Positions 11,179 through 22,300 of a stretch of DNA of 64,000 nt are shown piece after piece. The stretch covers positions 496,001 through 560,000 of the forward strand of contig MU008165.1 in the NCBI GenBank assembly GCA_010909165.1, read 5' to 3'. Made by a program: the position numbers and the translations under genes. The stretch is from Anthoceros angustus. Its lineage: Eukaryota; Streptophyta; Anthocerotopsida; Anthocerotales; Anthocerotaceae. Positions within the stretch are counted from its first letter, which is position 1. The number at the start of each line of letters is the position of its first letter. The notes beneath the pieces were generated by a model that had not been told where the DNA came from, ran no database searches, and saw nothing but the letters and a program-made list of their open reading frames with translations.

Positions 11179-13245
11179 ATGGATTTGGAGATGGAGATGG
11201 AGGAGGCGGCAGAGGGAGAGGAGGAGGAAGGAGTGGGGCGGCATCTGGCAAGGCTGGGGGAAGCGGACTCGGAGGGCAGGAGGGCGGCCATGCACTCGCT
11301 CAAGGCGTTCGTGGAGCAGCTGGACTCGGGGTCCATGCCGGCGTTCCTCCAGCAGGTGTCGCCCTCCCGGGGGGCGGTCTCGGGGACGGGCTCCCCGCAG
11401 TCCAGGTCCTTCGCCATCTCCCTGTACGAGGAGGTGGCCCGGGCGCACGGCAAGCTCATCGTTCCCCACATCGGGCGGGTGATGGCAACCGTGACCCGCT
11501 CCCTCGCCTCTGGGAGCAGCAGCAGCAGCTCGCCGCAGCTCCACCAGGCTTGTGCCCGGGTGGTGGCTTCTATGGCCAGACACGCCATCGACCCTGCTGG
11601 GTCCCCGGCCGACGCCCAGGCTGTGCTGCGTGCGCTCTGCCAGCCCCTCCTGGACTGCGTGGTGTCGGACTCCGAGCCCCTGGCTGCCGGAGCAGCTCTC
11701 TGCCTGCAGGCCCTGGTGGAATCCGAGAAATGGAAGCACGCGGGATTGGAGATGGCGCAGGAGCTTTGCTCCAGAGTGTGCGCCGGGGTGCGGGATAAGG
11801 GAGCCCGGGGGGTGGGTGTTGCGCATCTTCAGCTGGCCAGGTCCCTGGTGCTGGCCTCCGGCTCGGTCGTGAAGGGATTCTGCGCGCCTTTGCTGCGATC
11901 TGCTACCCAGATGCTGATGCAGGCAGGTGGGGATGGAGCCCAGTGGCAATCCAGGGTGTGCGCTGCCCGGCTGCTGCAGGCCGTGCTGCGGATGGTGGAC
12001 AGGAGGGCTTTGCCCGAGGAGGATGTCTCGGCTGCTGTTCGCGCCCTGGAGCTCTGTGGGCACGACAGATCTCCCCACGTCCGAGGTGCGGCGACGGAGG
12101 CTTTGCAGAGTACCTCTGGGCACAAGGATGGTGGCAGGAGGTTGCAGTTCAGGAGGAAGTCTGTTCACTTGACTGGCGAGTCTGCCACCTCGTCGCTGGC
12201 TGATCCTCGGGGGTCATCTTCTCGGACCCGGGGGTCAGGATCTGGAAGGGATCGTCATGGCCGGGACGGGCGTCGTAGGGATTGGTCTGGTGCCCACAGC
12301 AGCAACAGCAGCTGGAGGAAGGTGGGTCATGTGGATGACGGGTTTTCCGGGGGAGAGGAGGAGGAAGAGGAAGAGGAAGGTGTAGGTCAGGAGGGAAGAA
12401 GGGCGTCTGATGCTTCAGAAGGTTCTCCCATGCGGCATAGTGTGGATCTGGATGAGAGGGATGAGGATGAGGAGGCGGCAGAGGAGGGTGCAAGCCCTCT
12501 GACGGTGCAGGATCGGGGGAGGAACCCTCCTTCCAGTGCGACTACGTGCAGAACCACCATCACGTTTCAGTCTCCAGAACGGCAGGAGCAAGTTGCGCAG
12601 CTCCGAGCTGAGGATGCTTGCGTTGTGCCTTTCACTACGCCCAGGAGGCTGTTGCATTCGCTGGTCTCTGTTGAGGAGTCTGGGAAATCGGCGCGGGAGA
12701 ATGGATCCGAAGCCTTAGGGTTGGATATGGAAACGTGCAGCCACAGCAGCTGGAGCGTGCATAACAATCCGATTGCTTCTGTGGCAGCGGCAGGTCGAGG
12801 GGACGAACGTGTCAAGGACGCGCAGAACTCGAAACCGGGCATTTCTGCTCCAGGCATTTCTCTTGCAGCAGATAGAAGTAGTAGAATTGGCCATGGCTGC
12901 CCGACAAGTGAGAGCGAACCCCAGCCGGCCCATATCAGCAGCAGCAGGCAGGACAGATTCACAGCCCACGGCGTCTCTGTTCCTGAATCGATTGTTCTGA
13001 ATGGAAGACCTGACAGAAGGGATGGATGTGCTCCCAGGGTTGAAGATGCGTGGCGACCTGCTCACACTGACAGGAATTTTGAGTTTTCCGTGTTGAGGAG
13101 AAAATCCATACAATTGGCCAGAGGTCTGGTAGAAATGATCATGGGAGGATCTCTGTGTGCCATGGTGGCCCTTCCAGTTGCTGTTGCCATATCCAGAATA
13201 GTGGAGTCAGAATCATACGCTCCTCACATGCTGGTCCCAACCTAA
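11179..13245 (+). CDS. SINE1/SINE2-type KASH protein (ARM repeats, nuclear envelope)
   Basis: Single exon, 688 residues. The N-terminal 310 residues match the armadillo region of the plant SINE proteins: RRAAMHSLKAFVEQLDSG, FLQQVSPSR, FAISLYEEVARAHGKLIVPH, ACARVVASMARHAIDP, GAALCLQALVESEKW and a final RGAATEALQS. A long low-complexity middle follows (acidic runs near residues 391-400). The C-terminus is a KASH tail: one membrane segment (LCAMVALPVAVAI, residues about 655-670), then a short perinuclear tail ending PHMLVPT, matching the terminal P-T that SUN domains clamp. In the plant family these proteins bridge the outer nuclear envelope to actin (SINE1) in guard cells and elsewhere. An acidic run precedes the ARM region (MEEAAEGEEEEG). 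The absence of introns is notable. Confidence 0.88.
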   Translation: MDLEMEMEEAAEGEEEEGVGRHLARLGEADSEGRRAAMHSLKAFVEQLDSGSMPAFLQQVSPSRGAVSGTGSPQSRSFAISLYEEVARAHGKLIVPHIGRVMATVTRSLASGSSSSSSPQLHQACARVVASMARHAIDPAGSPADAQAVLRALCQPLLDCVVSDSEPLAAGAALCLQALVESEKWKHAGLEMAQELCSRVCAGVRDKGARGVGVAHLQLARSLVLASGSVVKGFCAPLLRSATQMLMQAGGDGAQWQSRVCAARLLQAVLRMVDRRALPEEDVSAAVRALELCGHDRSPHVRGAATEALQSTSGHKDGGRRLQFRRKSVHLTGESATSSLADPRGSSSRTRGSGSGRDRHGRDGRRRDWSGAHSSNSSWRKVGHVDDGFSGGEEEEEEEEGVGQEGRRASDASEGSPMRHSVDLDERDEDEEAAEEGASPLTVQDRGRNPPSSATTCRTTITFQSPERQEQVAQLRAEDACVVPFTTPRRLLHSLVSVEESGKSARENGSEALGLDMETCSHSSWSVHNNPIASVAAAGRGDERVKDAQNSKPGISAPGISLAADRSSRIGHGCPTSESEPQPAHISSSRQDRFTAHGVSVPESIVLNGRPDRRDGCAPRVEDAWRPAHTDRNFEFSVLRRKSIQLARGLVEMIMGGSLCAMVALPVAVAISRIVESESYAPHMLVPT

Positions 13246-13629
13246 AAACTATTCAGTCCGGACATCTTAGAAAAACGCTGCACTGGTCCAGCCTGAGTCG
13301 GTTTGGGCAAGTCTCTGTACATCCTGGCGTTTCAGAAAAACTGCTTGACAATAGCCTGACATACGTCCTGGCATGACAATAGCCAAGGCAGATGCTTTCC
13401 GTAACATTTTCCCCTCTTACCTCGCACTCTGCCCCTCCTTGTCGAAATGTTAAAGTAGGATACTGTAACTGATGTGGTACATTCTTTTTTGCCGACGGAG
13501 CTGAGGCTCAAGTTTGCCTACTCCACTGAATGTCCCTCCAGGTAACCTAGATAGAGTCTTTTATACACAATGCGCAATCAATGTTGCATGCTATTAGCTG
13601 ATCAGGAAGATGTGTTGTGAAACACCCAG
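13246..13629. other. intergenic, convergent 3' ends of KASH gene and PPR B
   Basis: No gene or RNA recognised; 3' flanks of two converging genes. Confidence 0.5.
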
Positions 13630-16600
13630 CTAACCCTGACACATTGCCCTTGTCTGTATTACCCCTTGAGGAAATGTCAAAAGTAGAGTGCTCCCGACAG
13701 GCTCTCTGTTGTGTCTACTCAAATATGCTTCCTGTTCATCGTCACACTTCTCACCCGATGCAAAACCCATTTGTGGCACGTACCACTCTCTTTTCATATC
13801 GGAAGCAAGCAGTTCAAGCCTTGCATAGATATCTCCAACCTCAGGATGCTCTGTATCCCCAACTGAGAATCTATGAACCATTCCATCCATATCTGTCCAC
13901 CAGCTCTGGCCTGGCTGTTTACGTGCCCCTATTCCTTTTCTCCTTGCCTGCATCTCCTCTGCCTCCTCCCACATTTGGGCAGCAGCTAAGATGTTCGACA
14001 TCAACACATACGCTGCAGGATCTTTTTCATCTAGCTTCATTGCTTCATCAAAGGCATGGCGTCCAACCTCTACATTGCTCCATTTGCAACAAGCACTCAA
14101 TAGAGTGTGCCAAACTGCAGCATCAGGAGGAACTGGCATCGCCCTTGCCATTGCCAGTCCCTCATCGAGTTTGCCTGCACGACCCAGGATATCGACCATG
14201 CAGGTGTAATGCTCCTTGTTAGGATTAAGCCCATGGTTCCTGCTCATAGCATCGAAGTACTCTTGCCCCTGATTTACCAGTCCAGCATGGCTGCACACTG
14301 TTAATAAGCTATTGAATGTAATGTCGTTCAGTTGTATACCATCCTCTCTCATTTTGCGAGCTGCCTCGAAGACCGCTTCACTGTCTCCTTGATGGGTGTA
14401 TCCTGCGATCAGTGCATTCCAGGCAACTACATCTCTTTTAGGCAATGCATCAAACACCTGCTGTGCATGGACCATGCTCCCACACTTTGCGTACATGTAT
14501 ATCAAACTGATGGCTAAACCAGCATCAGCTTGAAGCCCTTGTTCTTCAATATCAACATGTAGCTGCTTTCCCAGATGCAAAGCTCCCACATTTGCACAGG
14601 CCTGCAGGACGCAGGAGAATGTAGCTGAATTGGGTGCCACAAGGCCCTCCGATTGCATAACACTGTACAGACGAAGGGCTTCCTGACCCAGACCAAGGTG
14701 GGTATATCCTGCTATAATCGTATTCCATGTCACCACATCTTTGTGATCAAGTCCGTCAAACATAGTCTGAGCATCCTCGAGGCTGCCACACTTTGCATAC
14801 ATGTTCACCAAGCTACAGCAAACAACCAGATCAGCCAGAAGTCCTTGTTCTCCAATCTGTGCATGAAGCTGCTTCCCCGCCTCCAGTGCTGCTGTGCCAA
14901 CACATGCACATGCCTGCAGGATGCAAACAAATGTCACAGCGTCGGGGGAGACCATGCCTTCCGCTTGCATAGCACGGTAAAGGTGAAGGGCTTCCTGACC
15001 CATGCCCTGCTGGGAATATCCTGATATCATGGCATTCCACATTACCACATCTTTCTCAGCAAGTCCGTCGAAAACACTCTGGGCATTCTCAAGGCTGCCA
15101 CATTTTGCATACATGTTTACAAGGCTACAACCCACAGTGACATCCTGAAGTCCTTGTTCTCCAATCTCAGCATGAAGCTCCTTCCCCTTTTCCAAAGCCA
15201 GTGTGCCCAAACTCGCACATGCCTGAAGGAGGCTCACAAATGTCACAGAATTGGGTGAAACACTGCCATCTTCTTGCAGAGCATCATAAAGTCGAAGGGC
15301 TGCCTGGCCCATGCCCTGCTGAGCAAATCCAGCTATCATGGCATTCCATGTCACTACATTCTTTTGACCCATTCCATCAAACACAACCTGGGCAGCCTGT
15401 ATGCTGCCACACTTTGCATACATGTTTACAAGGCTGCAACCCACAACCACATCAGCCTCAAGCCCTCGTTCGCGTATCTGTGCATGAAGCTGCTCTCCCC
15501 TTTCCAAACCTGGGGTGCCGACACTTGCACACGCCTGCAGGAGGCACACAAACGTGACAGAATTTGGCGCTGCAATCCCTTCTGTTTGCATTGCACTGTA
15601 AACGTCAAGGGCTTCATGACCCATCCCCTGCTGGGAATATCCTGCTATCAGAGAGGTCCATGTCACCACATTTTTTTGCACAAGTTTGTCGAACAAGCTC
15701 TGAGCATCCTCTAGTCTGCCACACTTTGCATACATGTTTACCAAACTGTTGCCTACAACCACATCAGCCTGAAAGCCTCGTTCTCGAATCTGTGCATGAA
15801 GCTGCTTCCCCATTTCCAAAGCCAGGGACCCCACACTTGCACAAGCCTGCAGGAGACACACAAACGTCACAGAACTGGGTACAGCAATGCCTTCTCCTTC
15901 CATGACCCTGTAAAGACGGAGGGCTTCCTGACCCATTCCATGTTGAGAATATCCTGCTATGAGGGCCGTCCACGACACCACATCCTTTTGAGGAATCCTG
16001 CCAAACACTGTTTGAGCGTCTTCCAATCTGCCACATTTTGCATACATGTCGACTAAGGCATTCGACACAAATAGATCATTCTCAACCCCACTCGCCATCA
16101 CATCAGCATGCACCTGCTGCCCAGATGTCAAATCTGCCCCTCTTGCACAAGCCTGTAGAGCTGCTACAAACACATGCCCATCTGGTTTCACACATGTCCT
16201 GCGCATCTCATGGTAAAGTCGTATACCTTGCTTAGCTTGTCCGTGTCTAACATGCGCAGAAATTATGCAAGACCACGTGAAGGCATCTGGACTAGAAATT
16301 CCGGTGAACACATCCATCGCTTCCTGCAAACTGGCATGTGAGCCATACATCCGCAGGATGATATTGCACAAGAAAGTATCCGCCTCATACCCCGCTCTCA
16401 CGATGAGAGCATGCACACGACGACCCAAAACCAAATCCTTCTTAGCCACACACCTCTTAAGAACCGTGTACAGGAAAGATTGCGAAATCCGGCAGTCCGT
16501 CCGCACCAGAGCTCCCAGAGCCTCAACAGCCTCAGTGAGCTGCCCCTGCTCACAAAGCTTGCTCACGGTATCAGCAGATATGTCCCCTTCACATCCTCCA

Positions 16601-16869
16601 GGGCTGTGAAGGTCAGAACCATCCGGCAAGCTCCAGGTGGATGTAGGGGCTCGATGGAATGGACCCACCTGCACATCAAGGGCAGCCAGCTGCCCATGCA
16701 CCAACCAAGCTACCCGCAACTCTGACAAACGGGACCTGTTCTTCTGCTGCCTCTTATCCCACCAGGGTGCTGCAGGCCTGCAAGCGTCAGGATAGTTGGA
16801 TGCAGGGGCTCCACAAGCATCTGCGTATCGATAGCACCCATCTAGGCATCCACCCACGGTTTGTTGCAT
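13630..16869 (-). CDS. PPR B: PLS-class PPR protein with five long triplets, E/E+ and decayed DYW start
   Basis: Intronless, 1079 residues, ATG at 16869. It has the same architecture as PPR A, with PWWDKRQQKNRSR in the leader, entry region ADTVSKLCEQGQLTEAVEA, first P motif AFTWS, five full triplets and a last P motif VVAWN. P pairs: S/D, T/S, T/N, N/N, N/D, N/N, N/N. After the E motif (KQPGQSWWTDMDGMVHRF) it continues, unlike its relatives: GDTEHPEVGDIYARLELL and WYVPQMGFASG resemble E+ and the first residues of a DYW domain. The expected HSE zinc/catalytic motif appears as HNRE, and the frame ends about 25 residues later, so no active deaminase can form. Probably an organellar RNA-binding factor that would need a separate deaminase if it acts in editing. 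Confidence 0.9.
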   Translation of the reverse strand: MQQTVGGCLDGCYRYADACGAPASNYPDACRPAAPWWDKRQQKNRSRLSELRVAWLVHGQLAALDVQVGPFHRAPTSTWSLPDGSDLHSPGGCEGDISADTVSKLCEQGQLTEAVEALGALVRTDCRISQSFLYTVLKRCVAKKDLVLGRRVHALIVRAGYEADTFLCNIILRMYGSHASLQEAMDVFTGISSPDAFTWSCIISAHVRHGQAKQGIRLYHEMRRTCVKPDGHVFVAALQACARGADLTSGQQVHADVMASGVENDLFVSNALVDMYAKCGRLEDAQTVFGRIPQKDVVSWTALIAGYSQHGMGQEALRLYRVMEGEGIAVPSSVTFVCLLQACASVGSLALEMGKQLHAQIRERGFQADVVVGNSLVNMYAKCGRLEDAQSLFDKLVQKNVVTWTSLIAGYSQQGMGHEALDVYSAMQTEGIAAPNSVTFVCLLQACASVGTPGLERGEQLHAQIRERGLEADVVVGCSLVNMYAKCGSIQAAQVVFDGMGQKNVVTWNAMIAGFAQQGMGQAALRLYDALQEDGSVSPNSVTFVSLLQACASLGTLALEKGKELHAEIGEQGLQDVTVGCSLVNMYAKCGSLENAQSVFDGLAEKDVVMWNAMISGYSQQGMGQEALHLYRAMQAEGMVSPDAVTFVCILQACACVGTAALEAGKQLHAQIGEQGLLADLVVCCSLVNMYAKCGSLEDAQTMFDGLDHKDVVTWNTIIAGYTHLGLGQEALRLYSVMQSEGLVAPNSATFSCVLQACANVGALHLGKQLHVDIEEQGLQADAGLAISLIYMYAKCGSMVHAQQVFDALPKRDVVAWNALIAGYTHQGDSEAVFEAARKMREDGIQLNDITFNSLLTVCSHAGLVNQGQEYFDAMSRNHGLNPNKEHYTCMVDILGRAGKLDEGLAMARAMPVPPDAAVWHTLLSACCKWSNVEVGRHAFDEAMKLDEKDPAAYVLMSNILAAAQMWEEAEEMQARRKGIGARKQPGQSWWTDMDGMVHRFSVGDTEHPEVGDIYARLELLASDMKREWYVPQMGFASGEKCDDEQEAYLSRHNREPVGSTLLLTFPQGVIQTRAMCQG

Positions 16870-17509
16870 GACTTGGTTTCGGAGCCTTCAAGCTCAAATG
16901 GAAGTCATCACAAGGCTACCAGGTTGGCGCGAATATGTACAGAGACCCAGTTGGTGGGAAGTGCATGCTTGCTGTGCAAACTGTATCCGTTGATCTTGAA
17001 ATTTCACGTCACCAGGTCATGCTTACGCTTGCTGACGAAGACCTGCCGAGAATCAGCAGTGCCACTTCACACTTTCGCATACATGTCGATCACGCTGTTC
17101 CCTGCAAGCAGAAATGCGCCACAAATGCGCCACAAATGCGCATGTATGCGCTCCCAAATGCCACATGTATACGAATGCACATATCGATCATGCTGCACGC
17201 CTTGGCATCCCCGAACATACCAACATCTGCGCATTTTAGTATCCCGGTCGTAAGAACAAATGTGGGGAGCAGCAATGGCATGTTTTGGACCACGTTTAAA
17301 GCTGAGAGTTTACCATGGACTCCTGTCGGTACACATTACATGAGATTAATGGGATGCACGTTTAATTTACATCGAATATGACAAATAAATTATCTTCTAT
17401 ATAAGTATTGAGCGAGGGTGGGCAGCTAGTCAAATCCTAATCGGGATACCGTCTGCGAGCATGTCATCATCAACCCTCCGGATTGGGCGTCACAGGGATG
17501 CGCTACAAC
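16870..17509. other. intergenic with degenerate PPR remnant
   Basis: Upstream flank of PPR B. Contains the PPR remnant listed separately and a short imperfect repeat of GCGCCACAAAT near 17116-17140. No intact gene seen. Confidence 0.45.
17073..17235 (-). pseudogene. PPR remnant
   Basis: On the minus strand 17073-17100 reads GNSVIDMYAKV followed by a stop, clearly an S motif (NSLVNMYAKCG) with C lost. A second piece at about 17172-17205 reads CSMIDMCIR. No frame connects them. This is debris of a former array member. Confidence 0.5.
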
Positions 17510-17692
17510 CAAAGTTCACGAGTACATCCCTTGCATGAAGGTCATATTTTCATTCCCCTCCAAAGTTCCCCTCCAAAGTTCACAGGTACATCCCTTGCAT
17601 AAAGGCCATGTTTTCATTCCCCTTATAGAATGTGCTACAGCTAAGGTTCACAAGTACATCCCATGTAGGGAAGGCCATGGTTTCATTCACCT
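17510..17692. repeat. three imperfect tandem copies, about 65 bases each
   Basis: Copies start near 17510, 17574 and 17641, each with TTCACxxGTACATCCC followed by AAGGxCATxxTTTCATTC. They lie directly before the larger duplication. No coding role seen. Confidence 0.7.
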
Positions 17693-17732
17693 TGCTATTG
17701 AGATTCAGAGGGCCATGGGCAAGGATTTCTCG

Positions 17733-18105
17733 AGGTTTATCAAGGCTTGTGCTAAAGCATACGACATCCGCAAGAATGGTCTCCCTCTTTCCAATTTGGT
17801 GGCTTTCTTCCAGCAACGAGTATTCATTGATCTATAAAGAGTATCCATTGCTCTATAAAGAGTATCCATTGCTCTATAAAGGGCATTGGCAAATGCAATT
17901 TTCAAGACAACTTTGAACACGGGGAACCTAGCATCTTTCTCAAGGTTTATCAAGGCTTGTGCTAAAGCATACGACATCCGCAATAACGGTCTCCTTCTTT
18001 CCAGTTTGGTGGCTTTCTTCCAGCAACTAGTATCCATTACTTTGCAAAGGGCGTTGGCAATCGCAATTTTCAGGACAACTTTGAACATGGGGAACCTAGC
18101 ATCTT
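17733..18105. repeat. tandem duplication, units of about 210 and 163 bases
   Basis: Unit 1 (17733-17942) and unit 2 (17943-18105) share AGGTTTATCAAGGCTTGTGC, the TTTGGTGGCTTTCTTCCAGC block and AACTTTGAACA followed by GGGGAACCTAGCATCTT. Unit 1 is longer because it holds a nested triplication of about 22 bases (CTATAAAGAGTATCCATTG) near 17826-17885. Both strands stay partly open, but I recognise no protein. Confidence 0.8.
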
Positions 18106-18262
18106 GAGCTCGAGTGGTTAGTAGCTCCGTGGTTAGTAGGCCCTTCCTTATTTGAGACTATGACATCTTAGCAACGGTAGATAGCTTTAAAGTAGACATT
18201 CCAAGGATCTAGTTCTCCTTAACCTCGGGCTCTCTAGAGGGTTGTTCCTCATTCCCAATGTA

Positions 18263-18577
18263 GATGGGACATCCATCTTTGCATATTTATAAAGTCTCCA
18301 TGTTCATATAGGTATAATATTTAATATAATACAATAATTTAATTGATAAATAATTATTACTCAATAGTTGGTTACTTGAGTATTATGATAACCAATCCAA
18401 TGGTCCTCCCTGGAAGGAGTTGGTTGAAACGTTACAAGTCATTGGAACTTCATAATCGTTAGAACTACCCTGAAATGGAGACTTTACATAGAAAAAAGAG
18501 ATGGGAAATCCCATCTCTTCGAAACGAAACGGGAGCTACCTATTCTGAAAAGGAGACTTTATATTGGATGTCCATCC
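18263..18577. mobile_element. MITE-like element with inverted-repeat ends
   Basis: The left end (GATGGGACATCCATC ... TATAAAGTCTCC, 18263-18299) is mirrored by the right end (GGAGACTTTATATTGGATGTCCATCC, in two parts, at 18552-18577). A further partial copy of the arm (GGAGACTTTACATAG) lies at 18477-18491. The interior is AT-rich and non-coding, about 315 bases in all. No clear target-site duplication was found, so the class is uncertain. Confidence 0.5.
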
Positions 18578-19353
18578 GAACTGCATGGGCCCACTGAGCT
18601 GCATGGGCCCACCCGTCACGTCCAACGGGCAGGCGGAGAGCAGCAACAAAATTGCTATCAGGGCCCTCTCGAAGCTATGTGAAAAGGAGCCACATAGATG
18701 AAATGCACACTTGCCCAGAGCATTATGGGCTACAAAAGCTATCACAGTGTTATCCCCGTTTGATCTGGTGTGTGGAACGCCAGTTGTGAACGATTCGGAT
18801 TATCTGTATCGCGAAAGCCCCTCAGCAACCTCCCCTACTGTGTTCACATCGTGCACAACACTGCGTAATACTGATTTGAGTTACCAAAACACATGCATGT
18901 GCCGTGGCCAAGACGTGGAATAGGTTTCCAAGGTGGACAATCAAATCATACTCTCTTCGACCTACCAATGCATTGTTCACCAAAACATCGTTTCTCTCTT
19001 CACGAAGCAGCACGCTTGGTACCCACAAACCTGTGGTCTTCCTCAGGCTCCTTGCTGATGGAGGCTTTCAGTTCGTCCAGGAACTCAGGCAGCAAGGCCA
19101 TCGTTCACATCTTGTTGTAAAAAACTCTGATTGGTTCAGAGCATGTCCCTGCTCCGACAGGTTGGACTCGCGAGTGTCAAGGACAAAGTTGCCCCAGTCC
19201 CAGCAACCTGTATCTTCCTCATCAACTTCTCATCAAGCTTGATTCTGCAATCACGACAGCTTTTTCTCTGCAACGATGCTGTCCACCTCCTTGTGCTTGC
19301 ACCAGCCAAACTTCCTCCATAATGCAGTCTCTGTCTTTTGAATTACAAGGCAA
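18578..19353. other. intergenic, downstream of PPR C
   Basis: No gene recognised. A 16-base direct duplication (GCTGCATGGGCCCAC type) sits at 18580-18611. Confidence 0.45.
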
Positions 19354-22300
19354 TCACTGACCTGTTGCTTCCAGAATGAGCTCTCCAGGCCATGTGATGG
19401 GGTACTGTACATCCACCACCGGCAGGTTAGTGTTGATGAAGTGCAGCAGTCCGTGAACCTCATGGTGCCTCTGGTCTCCCACCAGGAACCGGTTAACCTG
19501 CTCCCCGTGTTCAATCCATGTCTGCCCCGGAGTGTGGCTCCATGCACCCGCTCGCTGTCTCAGCAGTTCTACCTCCTCACAGCACTCCCCCATCCCAGCA
19601 TGAGCGTAGATGTGTGACATGAGCAAGTAGGCTGCAGGTTGTTTGGGTTCTATGGATGTGGCGTGCTCAAAGGCTCGTCTGCCCAAGGCGACATTGCCAT
19701 GCGTCCTGCAGGCAGCGAGTACTGACAACCACATGGCCAAGTCCGGCTGCATGGGCATCTGTGACAGCAGCTTTTCCACATTCTTGAAGAGGCCCACTCG
19801 GCCTAGGAGGTCCACCATACTGCCATAATGCTCGATTTTGGGAGTGATGGTGTAATCTCTGGACATGGACCTGAAGTACTCCAGGCCCTTGTCCACCATG
19901 CCAGCCCAACTGCAGGCGGACAGGAGGGCCAGAAAAGTGATGCCATCTGGGGTTATGCCTGCATCACACATTTCCTCGAAGCATTGCACACTCATATCAC
20001 ATTTTCCTTGTTGGGCATATCCTGCTATCAGTGCAGTCCATGACCAAGCATCATGCTTGGGCATCGAGTCGAACACTTTCCTTGCATCCACAATGTTCCC
20101 ACACTTGCTGTATGCGTGGATGAGAGCAGTGGACATGCCAAGGGTGGAGTCATATCCTCTGACTGAAATATCACGGTGGAGTTCACAACACAGATTCAGA
20201 GCTCCCATGTTGCTGCACCCTTGAAGAAGAGACACAAAGCTTGGCTCATCTGGTACAACTCCTTCCTGTTTCATTTGGTGGTATAGTTGGAAAGCAGTCT
20301 CACCATGGCCTTGGTGGACATACCCCACAATCATGGCACACCAGGGTGCGACATCAAGATTGGGAAGCGCATCAAACACCTGGCGAGCGCACTCCATGCT
20401 TCCACATTTTGAGTACATGATAACAAGACTATTCGCAACTGAGACATTGGATGCATAACCCATTCGAATAGCATCAGCATGGAGAGACTTCCCTTGTTCC
20501 AGTGCCTGTGGTTTGACAAATTTCCCATTCACCAACACACCTTGCTCCAGTTCAGCAAGACTGCCACATGCTTTGAGGGCACTGGAAAACGTCCACACAT
20601 CTGGGCTCACTCTCTCTTCTTTCATTTGATTGAAGAGCTGTAAGGCTGTGGCTCCCATATCTTGCAAAGCATATCCTGCAATCATGGCATTCCATGACAC
20701 TACATTGCGATTGGGCAACTTATCGAAAATGTGACGGGCATCCTCTATGCTTCCACACTTCGAGTACATGCTTACAAGACTGTTACCAACGTACGTATCG
20801 AAAGCATAACCGCTCTGGACGATCTGCTCATGTATCCCCTTACAGATTTGGAGCTCCTGTGCTTGAGGGATCTTTCTCAAGCACATATTGTCATCCGTCT
20901 CTGCTAGGCTGCTACATGCTTTAAGGAGACTGACAAACGTTCGATCATTTGGTTTAATGCCTTCTTTTTGCATTTGCTCATACAGCTCCAAGGCTATCTC
21001 TGATAATCGCCTGCTCTCGTGACCCTGCCCAGCTATGTCAGGGTCTAGACAATATCCAGCAATCAATGCAGTCCATGACCACACATCGCGCTGAGGCATT
21101 GCATCAAACACCTGTTGCGCATTCACCATGCTCCCACATTTGCTGTATGCGTGGATGAGAGCAGTTGCCACGCTAAGGCTGCTCTCAAATCCATGCAGTA
21201 CAACTTCACTATGTGTCTTGATGCACACATTTAGTGCGCCAACATTGTTGCATGCTTCTAACAGACACAAGAACGTGACTTCGTCTGGTTTCACACCCTC
21301 TTCATGCATTAGGGCATAGAGCTGCAAAGCTTCCACACCTTGTTCTTGCTGCGCATATCCACCGATCATTGCATTCCATGATACGACATCACGCTGCTGC
21401 AATGTGTCAAACACATCACGTGCATCTGCAACACACCCACATTTTCCATATAGATTAATTAGACTGTTACCAAGGAATACGTCCGATCCATAGCCTTGCT
21501 GGATGGCATGTCCATAAATTGCCTTCCCGTTCCTCGCCAGCTCAGCTTTGCACTTTGCAGCAGGAGCTTGCTTCTTATCTGCAAGACTGCTACAAGCATT
21601 GATCATGCTGGCAAAGGTCCAAACATCTGGATTCACCCCTTCCTGTTGCATTTGACCATAAAGATGCCAAGCTTCTTCTCCTTGTTCCTGTTCAGCATAT
21701 CCCACAATCATGGAGTTCCAAGACACCACATCACGCCTGGGCAATGAATCAAACACGTGTCGGGCATCCACAATACTCCCACACTTTGCATACATATAGA
21801 TGAGAGTGTTGCCCACATAGAGATCAGAGTCATAACCCCTTCGAGTAGCTTCAGCATGTATTGCTTTCCCTATCTCGAGGAAATCAGTCCTGCTACATCG
21901 AAGACTAGAATTTGCCAGGCTGGCACATGCTTTAAGCACCTTCACAAAAGTTCGATCATCTGGACTCACACACTCATCTCGCATCCTGGCATAGAGGGTC
22001 AAGACCTCCTCTTCTTTACCCTCCTCAGCATATCCAGTAATGATTGCATTCCAGGTTACCACGTTGCGCTCTGACATCCTGTCAAAGACCTCCCTTGCTT
22101 CCAAGATGCTTTGACACTTTGTGTACATGCGGACAAGAGAGCTGCCTATGAACACATTTCTCCCAAAATTTCTCTTCACCACTTCCACATGTACGTTCCT
22201 ACCTATTGCCAGTAAATCATGATTTGTGAACTGAACATCTCCAGGCATTTGGCCTTCCCTTGCTGCCACATTCCCACATGCTTTCAAAACCGTGACAAAT

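Noticed and set aside
11173-12168. 331-codon minus-strand ORF inside the KASH gene
   Set aside because: Antisense shadow of a GC-rich exon; the plus strand has clear ARM and KASH similarity.
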